Of a DNA stretch of 64,000 nt, positions 1-11,910 are shown piece by piece. Location of the stretch: positions 27,748,448 through 27,812,447 of the forward strand of contig JBBCBC010000026.1 in the NCBI GenBank assembly GCA_037126765.1. The letters are read 5' to 3'. The position numbers were made by a program, and so were the translations under genes. The stretch comes from Stenogyne calaminthoides (Eukaryota; Streptophyta; Magnoliopsida; Lamiales; Lamiaceae). The notes beneath the pieces are model-generated. The model was not told the DNA's origin. It did no database searches and saw only the letters and a list, made by a program, of their open reading frames with translations. The first letter of the stretch is position 1. Every line of letters begins with the position of its first letter.

Positions 1-395
1 TAACTTCGAACAATTTAATTTTTAGTTTTGTAACTTTTTACTTTTTCAACTTTAGCCCTGAATGTGTCGATTTCAGTCATTTTTTGTCGGAAAATTTAAA
101 ATCTCTGTCAGAATATCACGGAATAAGCATGTGCACCTCATGTGACACTTCAAAATTGATCTTTTTTTTTTGTTACATTACAGTCCACTTGTGTAGGTCG
201 CTGTAAATTTTTATAAAAAAATCAATTTTAAAAAGTAATGTGAGGTGCACATGCTTACTCCGTCGAGATTTCAGTGAGATTTTAAAATTTTCGAAATAAA
301 AAGACTGAAATTGACACATTTGAGGACTAAAATTGAAAAAGTAAAAAGTTATCGAATTAAATATGGAATCGTCCAAAGTTACAGGACAAAAAATG
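1..395. repeat. Long fold-back (hairpin) MITE, family F1, copy 1
   Basis: The left arm (about 5-175) and the right arm (about 190-390) are imperfect reverse complements. Both arms contain a 'taactttttactttt' block and an 'aagcatgtgcacct' block, meeting near 180. The same sequence recurs at 22865-23240, so this is a dispersed family and not a chance palindrome. The outer end may run past the window edge. Superfamily is not determined. Confidence 0.6.
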
Positions 396-851
396 ATATT
401 TTCTCTTACTGAACCTGTATGAAAAACTAAATTCTAAGTTCTTCATCAACCTACATTAGAGAATTAAATTCTGAGTTCCCTACTTCTGCATAAGAAACAA
501 TTTGCCGGTAACCAATATCCATTTTGAGGAATGGATATGGCATCTGTTATTAATTCTACTTGGTATATATTTTATGTTTTATGCTAGCTTGAGACATCTT
601 CTTATTAAGTTGACACCATTTTGTCGGTGTGATAGTGTTTCTATTTATAGCGTACATAATTTACAAGGTACATCTGAATTTATCATAATTTTCGATTCCT
701 TCTCACCGTATTTCATGCATAGCTTTTATAGATACATACCCTGAATAGAAAAGAAAAATTAACAGCTAAAAAGAAATATAAATCTTCTGGTGCTCCTTTT
801 ATTTTTCTTACAGAAATCCAAAGTTCAAATATGAAATAAATGAGGCGAGGA
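396..851. other. Spacer downstream of the P450 gene
   Basis: AT-rich sequence between the hairpin element and the P450 stop codon. No coding region is supported; an 80-codon open frame at 502-744 has no recognisable features. The part nearest 851 should hold the P450 3' UTR, because that gene is read on the minus strand. Confidence 0.4.
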
Positions 852-3800
852 TTAAAGCTTATGTAGAATCATAGGAGCACCATACTGGGGCTGCAGAGTC
901 ATAATCGGGAAGGGAGCATGGCGGTAAGAAGGTGACAGCTCGAACGAGAAGTTCTGTAGCATCATTGCCAACGCCAGTTTTGCTTCAATCATCGCTAAGT
1001 TTTGCCCTATGCACACTCGAGGGCCCGAGCTGAAGGGTATGAACGAGTATTGAGTCTTGGTTGCGCCTGAAATCCCTTCAGAGAATCTATCGGGTTTGAA
1101 TTCGTTCACATCGTCGCCCCAAATATTGGGGTCGTGATGCAGCTTGCCTATTAGCAGAGTCAACTGTGCCCCCACTGGTAAGGTTTTATCTCCCAGTTTT
1201 GCTGTCTTTGTAGGGCATCGAACAATAAGAGGTACGGGTGGATACATCCTCAAAACTTCGTAGAAAATCATCGTCATCTGAGTGTGTACAAATGTTTAGC
1301 CCAAAAACGACATATTTCGCACCAAGAAGTAGAGATGTTGAAACGGTACTCCTAACAGTTTCGGTCTATATTTATTAGACAGTCTAGTATGAAATTTTTC
1401 ATACATGAAAAAACTTTAATTTACAACCAAATTCTGCAATTGGTGAAGGTAAGATAAAATTGAGTGGTTCATTGTTTACTCGCCCCAAGTGGTTCATGGT
1501 TCACCCGGCCCGAATAAATTATAATTTAGGGTTCATTATTTAGTGTTTAGGGTGTAGATAGTTGATTTAGGGCAATTTTATAGATTTTCATACATGAAAA
1601 TTTTCACACTAGACCTACTCTATTTATTATGTTGTATCACTCATTTGCGTAATGACTTAATTTGGTGGAGTTAAATTCATTTTTGGTCCTATAGGACATG
1701 AGACAGGTCTCACGATTTTGGTCCAAAAACTATTTTTTCATGTAGTTTTGGTCCTAACGTTATGTTTTCCGTTGAAATCAGCTGCAGTTTTGGTCCCATA
1801 TGACAAGATTTGGGACCAAAAATGCAGCTGATTTTAACGGATTCTGAAACGTAAGGACTAAAACTGCATGAACGGGACCAAAGTGATGAGTGTTGGGACC
1901 AAAATCGTGAGACCCTGTGTCCGATAGGACCAAAAATGAATTTAACTCGACTTTGGTGCAATGATGGGTGTTATATATATTCATCAGAAATCTAGTTAGG
2001 GGTTTAAGAAAATCTTACAGTCTTAAGCTGGTTGATGCCATCGTAAGTAGGACTTTCCTTGCCGAAAACTTGCAAAACCTCCTGTCGTGCGCGCGCTTGC
2101 CAATCCTGATGTTCGCCTAGCATCACCATAGTCCATACCAGCAGATTTGAAGTGGTTTCTGAGCCAGCAAAGTAGAACAGTTTGCACTCTTCAATTACAT
2201 CTTCAATACTTAATCCCACATTCTTGTTTTTATTTTCTTTGATTTCATTGACATTGGATTCCATTAGTATCCCCAATAAGTCATCACTGATGATTGCTCC
2301 CTTTTCCATTGCCCTCTCTCTTTGGCTGATAATACCCCTCAACAAGGATTGAATTTCTCCACTGATGGCTTTCATTCTTCTATTTGTTTTTGTTGGGAAA
2401 TATCTGTTAACAAAAGGTGAGTTAGTTTACCAGTTTAGAGTCTGTGTGCTTTTTTGTTTTATCATTGGATTCAATATTTATAACCTGCAGAGTATGTTCG
2501 CTTTGGGATTATGGTGGAGTGTGGAAATCCGAATGGTTGGATGTAACTTTATGTAACATCAAATTTATAAGTGGTTATGATGTAATATTATTATGTCAAA
2601 TCAAGTGTGTAACAGTAGTGATGTAGTGTTTACTATGTTATTGTTGGAGAAGCTTTAAGTCAAATTAAGGGTATGTTTTAAAACTCTACAAAACAGCTTC
2701 TAAAATCACTTTTTTTCAAAAAATGTGAGAGATAACTTTAAAAATAAGTTATTCTGCAAGTTGTTTTTAGAGTTTCAAAAAACATACTAAGTGTGTAAAA
2801 GTGAACAAATATTTTTAGGTGGACAAAAACTTTTGTGAACCTGATTCACGGGATTCTTATATTAAATTTGGTATCACTGTTTAAGTGGACAAAACCTTTT
2901 GTGAACCTGATTATTATATCATGATATGTGAATGTGTGTTCTGAATATTGCTTCTCAATTCTCAACTAGGTATATCATATATGGATTTTTGTACCTCCAT
3001 CCAGGTATGTAACTGATTCGCAGCATTTGTAAAACAAGCTTAACTTGTTCTTTTTGAAGCTCAAATATTCTTTTTCCTTCTGCATGACTACTGCCAAACG
3101 CGGTCCGTGAGATCACATCTCCTGATAAATCTTCAAGATATGGCCACACATCGATTTCCAATGACTTTCCATTTTTGGAAACCAAGCTGTCCCATTTTCC
3201 TATCATGTCTGAACAACTTGAAAACATTGCTGGTACCATTTTCTGAAGAAAAAAAAAAAATATATATAACATTTTTATATATATTTGCGTTTAATTTTTT
3301 CTTGGACTGGACCACTTGTATATATTTATTTTGAGTGACATTGGTGTACATTAATTTCACAAGATGCAATTGGTGCAATTGAATTCAATTTTAATTTGGA
3401 TGAATCATCTATACCCCAAACACTAAATAATGAATCTTAAATCATGACATATTCGGGTCAGCCCCTAAATAGTTTCTTCCATTATCTTATTCCACCTAAA
3501 TCTCACCACCCATTTATAATTGTCGTGTGCATAGCACTATGTTGCACCGGTGCGGGTGCGGGGGCGATAAGATACGGGTACGGTAATACGGATTTTCAAA
3601 AAAAATAGGGTGCGATACGGCAAGGATACGTCTGTTTATTTATATTTTATTATATATAACACCTATAAAATATATGAAATTTTTAAAATTAATATACCAA
3701 ATGTATGCAATTTACATAAAACTTAAGCATTTTTAATAATTTAATATAATTAAGTAATAAAATATTAATTCAAATAACATTAATTAGCTCAATACATAAG

Positions 3801-6327
3801 TTATACTAAGGAATTCATTAAAAAAAACAAATGATATATTTTTAATTTAAATTATATAACCTAATAATATTCAATTCAAATAACATATTTAGTACTTAAT
3901 AACATGATCATATAGAATTTTAGTCTAGAAAAATTACAAAAATAAACAAAAAAAAATGAGTTTTTTCTAAAAAAATAACCACTCATGCACCCTTCCCGCA
4001 CCGGATACGCGTATCCAGCATATCGGATACGCGTATCCTAATTATTACTTTTAAAATTATTCACGGATTCGCCACGTGGCGTATCCGGTGCGAATCTCAC
4101 GCAAATCGCACCCGCATCCTAGAAGTATCCGATACGGTGCGGTGGGTTTTTTAGAAGAATCCGTGCATCATAGACATAACACAACCAACCCTAATATCAT
4201 TTCTTCAAAGAAAATTAAATACCCACTATTATGTCTATTGATAGATCCAAGTAATTATTATATTTCAATATTTCTATCTCATCATAATTGTTACGACTTA
4301 CTTGTAAAAATAAAATAGAGTTGTTGTAAAGTTGCCATTTGCAAAGATAATATTTTTTTGAGAAACTACTATTTGTAAATGAGTTTCTAGTAGCTTTGCT
4401 TTATTTGACCAGAGTATACTCCATTCCTCTCATAATAAGTGTAATTTGAGAAAAATTGTATCAAATTGTGGTTAATAAAATTCTGACACAATCACCCTCA
4501 ATCAATCTAATATACATCCAAAAAAATATTTCTAATTAAAAAATTAATGATCTTTTTAGTTAAAAATCGAAATTTGATTTGAAACAATAAGTTTATTTAT
4601 TAGCAACCAAATCCAACTTTCTAATAAAAAAATATTTCTCTTTCTTCGAACGAACCCAACTAAAAACCCAATTCATCAATTCGAAATCATTTATATTTGA
4701 GACACACTTGCATGAGACGATTTCACGGTGAAACGGAATATAAGTTGGGCACTGACGATTTAAGATTTTGAGAGGAGTGTGTGTGAGACTTTGAGAGGAG
4801 TGTGTGTGATTTGTGCTAAGTTGTACCCCGTCTCGTGCATGAGACCGTCTCATATGAGTTTTTGTCTTTATATTTTATTAGCGAGACCAATCCAACTTAA
4901 AATAGTTTTTTTTTTCTTTTTACTATTTAGTATTGCATATTAACTATAATCAATTTTTATTATATTTAAAATTTGTGAAATTTATTTAAAAGTTTATTTA
5001 ATATTCTAAATCTGTAATTATGATAAGGAAAAGAGTTATTACTACGCACTTATAATAAGCTATAAACTCAATAACAAGAGTTGGAAAATGAAATTTAAAA
5101 AAAAAAAAAAAAACAAATAAATGTGTTAGACACTAAATTATAATGGGCTCTATTTATAGAGATTGAAAAATAAGAATTTCAATTAAAAAAATTTAAAATA
5201 AAATTTAATTTCAATTCAAGCTTTTAAATTTTATCCCAAAATATCTCAAATATATCAATCAAGAATTGCCAAGTGTCCCATTAATTGCCACTTTTTCCTT
5301 TTTTCTTTTTTCATTTTACTTTCTTGTCCTAATATGGTTTTGGCTTTTGGGTTGGGGAAGCTGATAAACCTATCCTAGAATAGAAAATGATTAATAATTT
5401 ACAAAAACTTGTGTGAGATCGAGTTCATGTATAGACCTGGTTCACAGGAGTATTACTCTTAATAATTTTGTTACCTTGAGCTTTTCTAAAAGGAAGGAGG
5501 TGTTTACAATCTTTCTTCGTGGCACCCACTTCTGATGTTCAAGAAACAGGAGCCCAGCTCCCACAATCATTTCACCAATGGGCTCAGGAAGTGGCTTCTG
5601 AAATACATCTGGTTTTGTCAAAATCTCCTTAATAAGCTCTGGATCAGCAATGTTTATTCTCGGCGATGGCCCGAACCACACAAACGAATTCTTGCCTGCA
5701 GATTTCGAACGAAAATAGAAATCAAGTCATCGCGTGAATGAAGCGATCATCGAAACAGAAGGTAATGTTGTATACTGAGAATTGGTTGTGTATAATCAAT
5801 TGTACCAACTAATACTCTATAGTAAAACAACTAATACCTTTTAGTGAAACAACTAATACCTTTTAGTCAAACAGCTAATACTATCAAAACAGAAAGTAAT
5901 GTTATGTACTGAGAATTGGTTGTGTAAACCAATTTTACCAACTAATACTTCGTAGTAAAATAACTAATACCTTTTAGTGAAACAACTAATACCTTTTAAA
6001 GAAACAACTAATACTGTCAAAACAGAACGAAGTGTTTTACAACTTACCATACTTATCAATGGTGTTGTGGTAGAATGGGAGAATATGTGACGGTATATTG
6101 TCGGAAAGCTTCGTCGTTTTCGGTTGCTCTGTTTCCATAACTGCGGTGAATTCTTTCATGTCACCAAAAAGTATTTTGTATGAACTCCCTCTAAACCCCT
6201 GTTTTTCCAAATATTCCTCAAGTTTTCTGGGAGTAAACCAAATCGAATTTAGAAATTTTACGACGAAAGTAGTGAAAACTAGTGCGAGAATAGAAACTAG
6301 AATTGAACTGATGAGCTTCACTTCCAT
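852..6327 (-). CDS. Cytochrome P450, CYP72 family (CYP72A-like), 5 exons
   Basis: Haem-thiolate monooxygenase of the plant CYP72 clan, anchored in the ER membrane; CYP72A members oxidise terpenoids and related compounds, but the substrate here is unknown. Exons (minus): 6327-6048, 5695-5475, 3242-2995, 2403-2019, 1277-852. All junctions are GT-AG, the frame stays open, and the product is 519 aa, the usual length. An N-terminal hydrophobic anchor (residues about 5-27) is followed by the CYP72-typical YGKNSFVWFGPSPRI stretch across the exon 1/2 join. The I-helix motif AGSET is at 329-333, ExxR at 385-388, FKPDRF near 438-443, and the haem loop FSSGPRVCIG carries Cys467. No key residue is missing, so the gene appears functional. 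The family is confident; the exact subfamily is inferred. Confidence 0.93.
1665..1962. repeat. Fold-back element with 'gggaccaaaa' repeats in P450 intron 4
   Basis: About 300 bp. The first 65 bases, containing 'ttcatttttggtcctat', are the near reverse complement of the last 65, containing 'ataggaccaaaaatgaa'. The interior repeats 'tttggtcc' or 'ggaccaaaa' several times in both orientations. It lies wholly inside the intron between 1278 and 2018 and leaves both splice sites intact. It is a MITE-like hairpin of unassigned superfamily. Confidence 0.65.
2664..2796. repeat. Small palindromic MITE in P450 intron 3
   Basis: The ends pair as an inverted repeat: 'gtatgttttaaaactcta' at the left and 'tagagtttcaaaaaacata' at the right. 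The subterminal stretches 'aaaacagcttc' and 'gcaagttgttttt' also pair loosely. The element is about 130 bp and sits inside the intron between 2404 and 2994. Called from its structure only. Confidence 0.5.
3537..4173. mobile_element. Non-autonomous hAT-type DNA transposon, copy 1 (637 bp)
   Basis: Termini are CTATGTTGCA at the left and TGCATCATAG at the right, an inverted repeat of about 10 bp with one mismatch. Flanking octamers GCATAGCA (3529-3536) and ACATAACA (4174-4181) match at 6 of 8 positions, both differences being G-to-A. An 8-bp duplication is characteristic of hAT elements. A related copy with a perfect duplication lies at 61671-62302. The interior is AT-rich with GC-rich ends repeating 'ggatacgcgtatcc', and it has no transposase. 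It lies in P450 intron 2. Confidence 0.75.
4701..4868. repeat. MITE of the 'gagaccgtctca' family, copy in P450 intron 2
   Basis: The left end reads 'cacttgcatgagacgattt' and the right end 'gagaccgtctcatatgag'. The same end pair brackets 120-140 bp elements at 6739-6872, 24278-24405, 43876-44012 and 60330-60455. This copy contains an internal tandem duplication of about 28 bp around 'tttgagaggagtgtgtgtga'. Superfamily not assigned. Confidence 0.6.
5760..6030. repeat. Two-unit tandem repeat rich in 'aacaactaatacc' in P450 intron 1
   Basis: Two units of about 135 bp (about 5760-5893 and 5894-6030) each begin near 'gtaatgtt', carry 'ctgagaattggttgtgta', and end 'caaaacaga'. Inside each, 'caactaatacctttta' recurs several times. 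The reverse complement of this short motif, 'tattagttgtt', recurs at 31750-31951, 46880-47055 and 63632-64000, so this belongs to a dispersed element family. It fills most of the intron between exons 1 and 2. Confidence 0.7.
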
Positions 6328-6409
6328 GTTGATCTTTTTTTGCTCAACTCGAGAAAAGTTATAGCAATAATGGAAATATTGGAGTTGGATTTAGCAAGAG
6401 TGAGATGGC

Positions 6410-6417
6410 TTTATATA
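6410..6417 (-). promoter_or_regulatory. Likely TATA box of the P450 gene
   Basis: TATATAAA on the minus strand, about 85 bases upstream of the ATG at 6327. This is the usual spacing for a plant core promoter with a 5' UTR of 50-60 nt. Inferred from sequence and position only. Confidence 0.55.
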
Positions 6418-6738
6418 TATGTAGTTATGTCAGTTGCCACAACTGGCCGCCATTTATTGACATTGCATCCTGCTTGGAATTACTTCTTGTAATTTTGAAA
6501 AGGTTGGGTTTTTTTTTTTTTTTTTTTTAACCCGGTGAATCGTTCAATTTAAGTGCATAATTTTGAAAAATACAAATTGTTTATATTGAAATATGTAAAT
6601 TATTTTGAACAAAATTTTGCATATTTCTCTAATGTGATTGAGTTACATGTTGCACCTGGTGCATATGTAACTTTATCTTTTGTAAATTTAGAGAGGTAAA
6701 GATATATAATAAAAGAATTCAGTGAAAAATAGAAGATA
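6418..6738. other. Upstream region of the P450 gene
   Basis: AT-rich sequence with a long T run near 6507-6530. It should hold the proximal P450 promoter, but I recognise no specific element beyond the TATA box. Confidence 0.35.
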
Positions 6739-6872
6739 AAAACTCGTATCAGACGGGGTACAAACTAGCACAAATCAATACTCATTATTTCTAAATTGTT
6801 AAAGCGTCGTCATGTTTAAATTATATTCTATCTCACCGTTACTTCGTGAGACTGTCTCATGCAAGTGCGCGG
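6739..6872. repeat. MITE of the 'gagaccgtctca' family
   Basis: Starts 'aaactcgtatcagacgggg' and ends 'gagactgtctcatgcaagtg'. This is the arrangement of the P450 intron 2 copy in the opposite orientation, about 134 bp. It contains the shared internal blocks 'tagcacaaatca' and 'ttaaagcgtc'. Confidence 0.6.
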
Positions 6873-7608
6873 AATTTACATAATTACTATAGGAGGAGTA
6901 TACCAATTGTGTGAATTTTCATTTTTACTTGAATTTTGTTCCATCTTTTGACCAATTTATAAAATGGGTCTAACAATTCTTGTATATAAATCAAATTCAT
7001 ACAACTTTTTTGTTTTTCTCGTGTAATTTTCTTTTCGAAGTTACTTTCAAGACATTTACACAAAGGTTTGAGTCGAAGCTTCGTTGGGCCGGGTTCTTAA
7101 TAAGGGCTCATACAATTTCTTGGCCCGCATTTTGGTTGGAGGTAATGGAAGAATATAATTGACCAATTCTATTAATATTGTTTGGTAGTTTGGATATACT
7201 CGTAATGGGAATAGAAATAAATAATTGATTATTCTACTCTAATTACTTAATCTCACACTCACTCAACCCACCTCACATGATATTCATTGTTGATGTTTTA
7301 ATTAAACAATAACAATGCAATCAATAATCTTTAGGTTGTATTTGTTTTGGGAATCACACGGATGAATTTAGGACTTTGCGCTAGCTCCCCATCTCATACG
7401 AGTTTAGGATTTAGAGTTTGATTTTCAAATTCCACATTTAATCCGCACTTACAAGTATCTATAAAATCTATTATTACTCTTCTCAATAAATCACACTTTA
7501 TACACTTCAATATAATATAATAATACAACATCAATAACTATTGAACATTGATTTGACATAAAATTAAATTTCACCCTACTCAAATCTCAAAACAAACACA
7601 CACATTTA
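6873..7608. other. AT-rich spacer
   Basis: No gene is supported. A stretch from about 7334 ('ggttgtatttgttttgg') may be one arm of an older hairpin element whose other arm ends near 8135 ('aaaataaacacaac'), with the Tourist element nested between; this pairing is weak. Confidence 0.3.
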
Positions 7609-8044
7609 GGGGGCGTTTGGTTCATAGTACTGGATTGATTAGATGTGATAGGATTGAGTGGGATTGCGTAAGATTTGATTGATTGAACTTGATTTGTTTG
7701 AATCAAGAAATGTGTTTGAATTGTATGATTGAATTGAGGGATTAGATGTGATACCTATTGAAATTTCATAAATACCCTTAAATTGAATTGAAACAATCAC
7801 ACTTCATTCTTGTGAACCTATTCAAACAATAACATAACAATATTGTAATATTGCATTTGCGATATGTTCTATCACACCTTTCACATGGGATTGGCATGTC
7901 ATTCCATGTAGGGATTTAATGTATTTTATATTCGGGTTTGAAGTATATTATGGGCCCTCATCCCACAAATCAAACGGTAGATTAGTTGGAATTAAAATTT
8001 TAATCATGACCTATCCCGATCAATCCAACGAACCAAACGGGACC
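7609..8044. mobile_element. Tourist-like MITE (PIF/Harbinger type), 436 bp
   Basis: The left terminus GGGGGCGTTTGGTTC and the right terminus GAACCAAACGGGACC form a terminal inverted repeat. The flanks are TTA on both sides (7606-7608 and 8045-8047), the 3-bp duplication expected for PIF/Harbinger elements. The interior shows no transposase and is non-coding. Superfamily is inferred from the TTA duplication and terminal sequence. Confidence 0.75.
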
Positions 8045-8629
8045 TTATTATTCATCAAGGATTCTATATCCTTAAATTCTAAAATTTTAACTTACTCCGC
8101 ACACTTAAATTTCAAAATAAACACAACTTTAATGATTGACAAATCAATGATACTCATTATCATTATCATTCCTAAGATATTCCTAAGTTGATCCTAAATT
8201 TATGACTCTGTATTTCATACTCTTCTGTTTTCTTTGACTTAATTTTCAAATATTTTGCCATAAGCATAATTTACAAACCATGAAATATTACTGATTGACA
8301 AATCTGAGTAAACCAAATGATAACAAATTAATTGATGAATCGGGAACGAATTTTAAATGTTCGTCATGCGACAAACAACTTAGTTTTAGTTTGATTTTTC
8401 TCACTTAATTAAAAAGTCAGGTCAAGCTTTTTTATTTCATTTTCCCAGGCTAATCTTGTTCTTGGTAAACACTTCTACTGTTCTTTGGCAGCGAATACGA
8501 ATTGAAAAAAGAAAAATCAATATGTGCAGTTGTTTTTACTTTTATCTTTCTTCATTCAAAATTGAGGGACGGTATTATTGAAAAAGAAATTCGGACTTTT
8601 AGTACAATTAGTCTGAATTTGCTTCGGTT
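8045..8629. other. AT-rich spacer
   Basis: No gene, RNA or well-defined repeat was recognised between the Tourist and Stowaway elements, apart from the possible outer hairpin arm ending near 8135. Confidence 0.3.
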
Positions 8630-8631
8630 TA

Positions 8632-8836
8632 CTCCCTCAGTCCCAGATCAGTTTTCACATTGATTTGTAACCGCAAACTAAGAAAAAAACACTTTATGCA
8701 AAAGTAATGACATATGAGTAAATAAGTGTATTTTTTGTGGGTAAGAGTTGTGTAAAAGATGTCTATCTTGGGGTGTGAAAAATGATATGGGATAAATAAA
8801 AAAAAAAGTGTGAAAACTGATGCGGAACGGAGAGAG
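8632..8836. mobile_element. Stowaway MITE (Tc1/mariner type)
   Basis: Terminal inverted repeat CTCCCTCAGTCCC at the left with GGAACGGAGAGAG at the right. TA flanks both sides (8630-8631 and 8837-8838). The subterminal 'cagttttcaca' pairs with 'tgtgaaaactg'. Typical of the 'ctccctccgt' Stowaway elements of plants; 205 bp, non-coding. Confidence 0.8.
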
Positions 8837-9120
8837 TATAACTTAAAATAAAATTGTTGAAAGTTTGATATTTTTATATTTTTATCTATTTTTTAATGAT
8901 AAGGGTTGCTTTGCATTGCAAAGGTTTGAGAAATGGAGGGGATAAGAATTTTTATTCTTCATTGGAATGATGAAGTAGGAAAATTGACGGTTTGCAATAA
9001 AATATTGCTCAATAGTTATTTAGTTTGTGTTTTTACTTTTTAGTCGCTTACCCAAGGTTTTAATTCCCAATACAATCAAATAAATTAAAGTCTTTTAATA
9101 TCATGCATGCATATATGGCT

Positions 9121-9340
9121 AGATTTTATATGCATCCGAGTGCAGTATATTTTAGAAATATGTAATTTGATATATGCTGAAAAGTGCGACTTATTTAAAT
9201 AAAAAAATATAATTGTTAATATAAGAACATAGTTACATGCTTCTATTTGAAATAGTTACACATTTTTGTTTTTTATAATTACACGCTTCCAAAATGCACT
9301 ATGAATGTATAGTGCACCCGGGTGCACATGATACATATTC
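9121..9340. repeat. MITE of the 'tgcacccgggtgca' family
   Basis: The right end carries the palindrome TGCACCCGGGTGCA and the left end a diverged form, 'tgcatccgagtgca'. Internal blocks 'agtgcgacttatttaaata', 'acatagttacatgctt' and 'cttccaaaatgcactatg' match, in inverse order, the copy at 26219-26424. Superfamily unassigned. Confidence 0.6.
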
Positions 9341-9988
9341 ATTGTATATACTTAGTAGTGACGACTTGCAAGAATTTAGTTGGCGAAAATTCATTTACGT
9401 AATTGACTTGATGAGAATCCTGTGGAATTTCCAATTTAATTTTCTCTCGTGAGGTCAGGAAATTGGAGAACGTTAATTTTGTTGGGCAGGAATAGGAATT
9501 GTCTTCGAAACGATATCATTTGTAATAGCTTTGGTATTTACTTTGCATTCTACACTTTAAATGCATGAATAAAATAATGTAAGTATGTACGTGTTAATGA
9601 TCTTGAGTGTGAACATATAATATGATGAAATGCGAAAAATGCCATGTAGAAATATTTTTTTTATTTATATTTAAAAAGTATGCGTATTAGAATCAATTAT
9701 GTATGAAGTAAATTAAAAATATATTTGTACTACATTAGAATTCTTAATATACTTACATAATAATATTCAACGTGTGCATAAAATTGATTTCACTATCTAG
9801 AAAACTTCATATATACTAAATGAATCATCAAATAAAAGTATGCAAATTTAGTACATATTAATCATGAAATACATCTAAAATTATATAAGCAAATTATATA
9901 GCCAAGTAATTAATAATGATATAAAGAAATTAAAGTAAACACTTGTATAATTAGTGCGCTGAAGTGTTACACTTGTTCAAATAATATT
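9341..9988. other. AT-rich spacer
   Basis: No supported gene or repeat. Codon-like structure is absent in both strands. Confidence 0.3.
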
Positions 9989-10165
9989 TGTTAGGGAAAT
10001 TAAATAAACCAATTAATTTCACAACTCTCTACAAGTTCGGACTTTTAAATGAGACGAAATTCTTTCATGGTATCGGAGCTTTCAGACTCACGCCCACTTC
10101 TTAGGTTCGAAATGACGCCCACAAGTGAGGGGGTGTTAGAGAAATTAAATAAACTATTTTTTTTT
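9989..10165 (+). mobile_element. TRIM retroelement remnant, copy 1
   Basis: A 79-bp 5' LTR (9989-10067, TGTTAGGG...TTTCA) is followed directly by TGGTATCGGAGC, one base off the initiator-Met tRNA primer-binding site. A short internal part ends in a purine run 'gtgaggggg' at about 10125-10133. The 3' LTR starts at 10134 (TGTTAGAG) and decays after about 30 bases. Same family as 15526-15825 and 59272-59660. It encodes no protein. Confidence 0.7.
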
Positions 10166-11340
10166 CTAATATATATAAAAAAGAATTATTCATATCTTAT
10201 ATTCATAAAATTTTATCATTTAATTATCTCTCTTGGCCAAATTGCCCTCTCACTGTGAAAATTAATCCATCCTTGAGATGAAATTTGGGATCCTATTGTA
10301 CTTAAGGATGATCCCGTTGTGAATAGAGACGATTTCGAAAGCATGAAGTCATTCGAAGTGTTTGAGGTGGAGTAAATCTTTTATAAAATTTGTTCATAGT
10401 ATAGAAATTTTATTATTATATTTATAAAAATAATATGATATTAATTTAAACTAAGAATAAATTTCACGGTCACGGAAAAAATTGTGGTTGGATGTGAGTG
10501 AGAAACAGGGGTCAAAGATTTCTGCCAAACAAATTAAGAATATCAATGGGCTTGGGCCATTATGCTGTGTAGCTTTTATTTTAATATACCGTTCTCGTTA
10601 CTAAAAAAAACAAAAATACTACCGCTCTCAAAGTTATATCAAAGTTTTATTAGTGGGCTGGCCCATTTTAGTTTATATGGGGCTTCTTTTTTACAACTAA
10701 ATCAGAAATAAATTTTTTTTTAAACAAATCAGAAATATTATTAATCAATCATAATTCATAAACAAGTTCAAACTGAATAATACTCCCTTTGAATTCCGAC
10801 TCTGAAACCACGATCTGGTGCTCATTTCTTAATTTGATCATTATGAATGTCCAAATTATGCAATAAGCTATTGTTTCGGTCATGTCACACAAAATTTCGA
10901 GCTAAATTTGTTTGATGGTTTCGCCCATGTTTATCTATAAATAGAGATACTGTTGAATTTAGGAGAAATAAATAGTTTCAGGTGTATAATTGTATATATT
11001 ATGATGGCCGATGGACAGAGCAGTAGAAATAAGAAAACAAAAAACTTTGAGTCTACTGCCTATATACTAATGGGAAATAGGGGATTCAAATCTAGTAATT
11101 GATTAATATTATAAGAGAGCTCCTACCAATTAAAAAAATTGGAATTGGGAATTTGAATCCATTTAATATTAAGTTTCTGTGTCATTTTCGTATTGAGGAT
11201 TACATTATTTAATAATAAGTTCATGTGTTATTTTTTGTATGTCGGAGTATGAAATGAGAATTTTATTTTATGAAAAAAAGTTGATGGAGATAAATTTAAT
11301 TTAAAAATTATTTAAATAATATATTTTTTTAAAAGATTTG
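10166..11340. other. AT-rich spacer
   Basis: No intact gene or clear repeat unit recognised. A frame at 10049-10258 is a by-product of the TRIM remnant and its flank. Confidence 0.3.
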
Positions 11341-11735
11341 CACTACAAAAAAAAAGGTGTTTTACGACGGTTGTACCGACGGTTAAAACCGACGGCTAAC
11401 ATTTAGCGACGGTTTTTTCCAATCCGTCGTTAGTTCGCGACGGTTTTTTCCAATTCGTAGCTAGTTCGCGACGGCTAATTTCCGTCGCTATAATATCGAC
11501 GGCTTTACACCGTCGCAACATAGCGACGGGTTTGTCGATGGTTATATGGGCCCGGCCCCGGGTCCAAAAGTCTTCGCTAAGCCGTCGCTAAACTGTCGAT
11601 ATATTGTCGACGGTTATGACGTCATAATAACGTCGTTAACAGCGATGACTGTCCGTCGGTATTCGTGACGAAAATTTTTGTCGAAATGTGCGACGGTTAT
11701 AGTCGTCGCTAAATCATGAATTTTCAAAAAAAGAA

Positions 11736-11804
11736 ATGGCTCACGGTGGTTCGAACCCGGGCCCGAGGGGCGCCTGGGTGGGCACCAAACCACCCGAGCC
11801 ACGG
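11736..11804 (-). other. tRNA-like (Pol III box A/B-like) segment inside the CACTA element
   Basis: Read on the minus strand, 'tggctcgggtgg' resembles a box A, and about 40 bases later 'gggttcgaacc' resembles a box B. The acceptor-stem pairing and anticodon arm of a real tRNA were not found, so it is not called as a tRNA gene. It may be a tRNA-derived module as in SINE heads, or a chance feature of GC-rich CACTA sequence. Confidence 0.35.
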
Positions 11805-11910
11805 ACCATCTCGAACATAACCACTGAACATCTCATATATAAGTCACCAAGTCTCCCAATTAAATGAGGCATTTATTCGCTCCCATGGGGGACCGAACAC
11901 GGGACCTTGG

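Noticed and set aside
7919..8191. 90-codon plus-strand frame
   Set aside because: Spans the right end of the Tourist MITE and its flank; no protein family resemblance.
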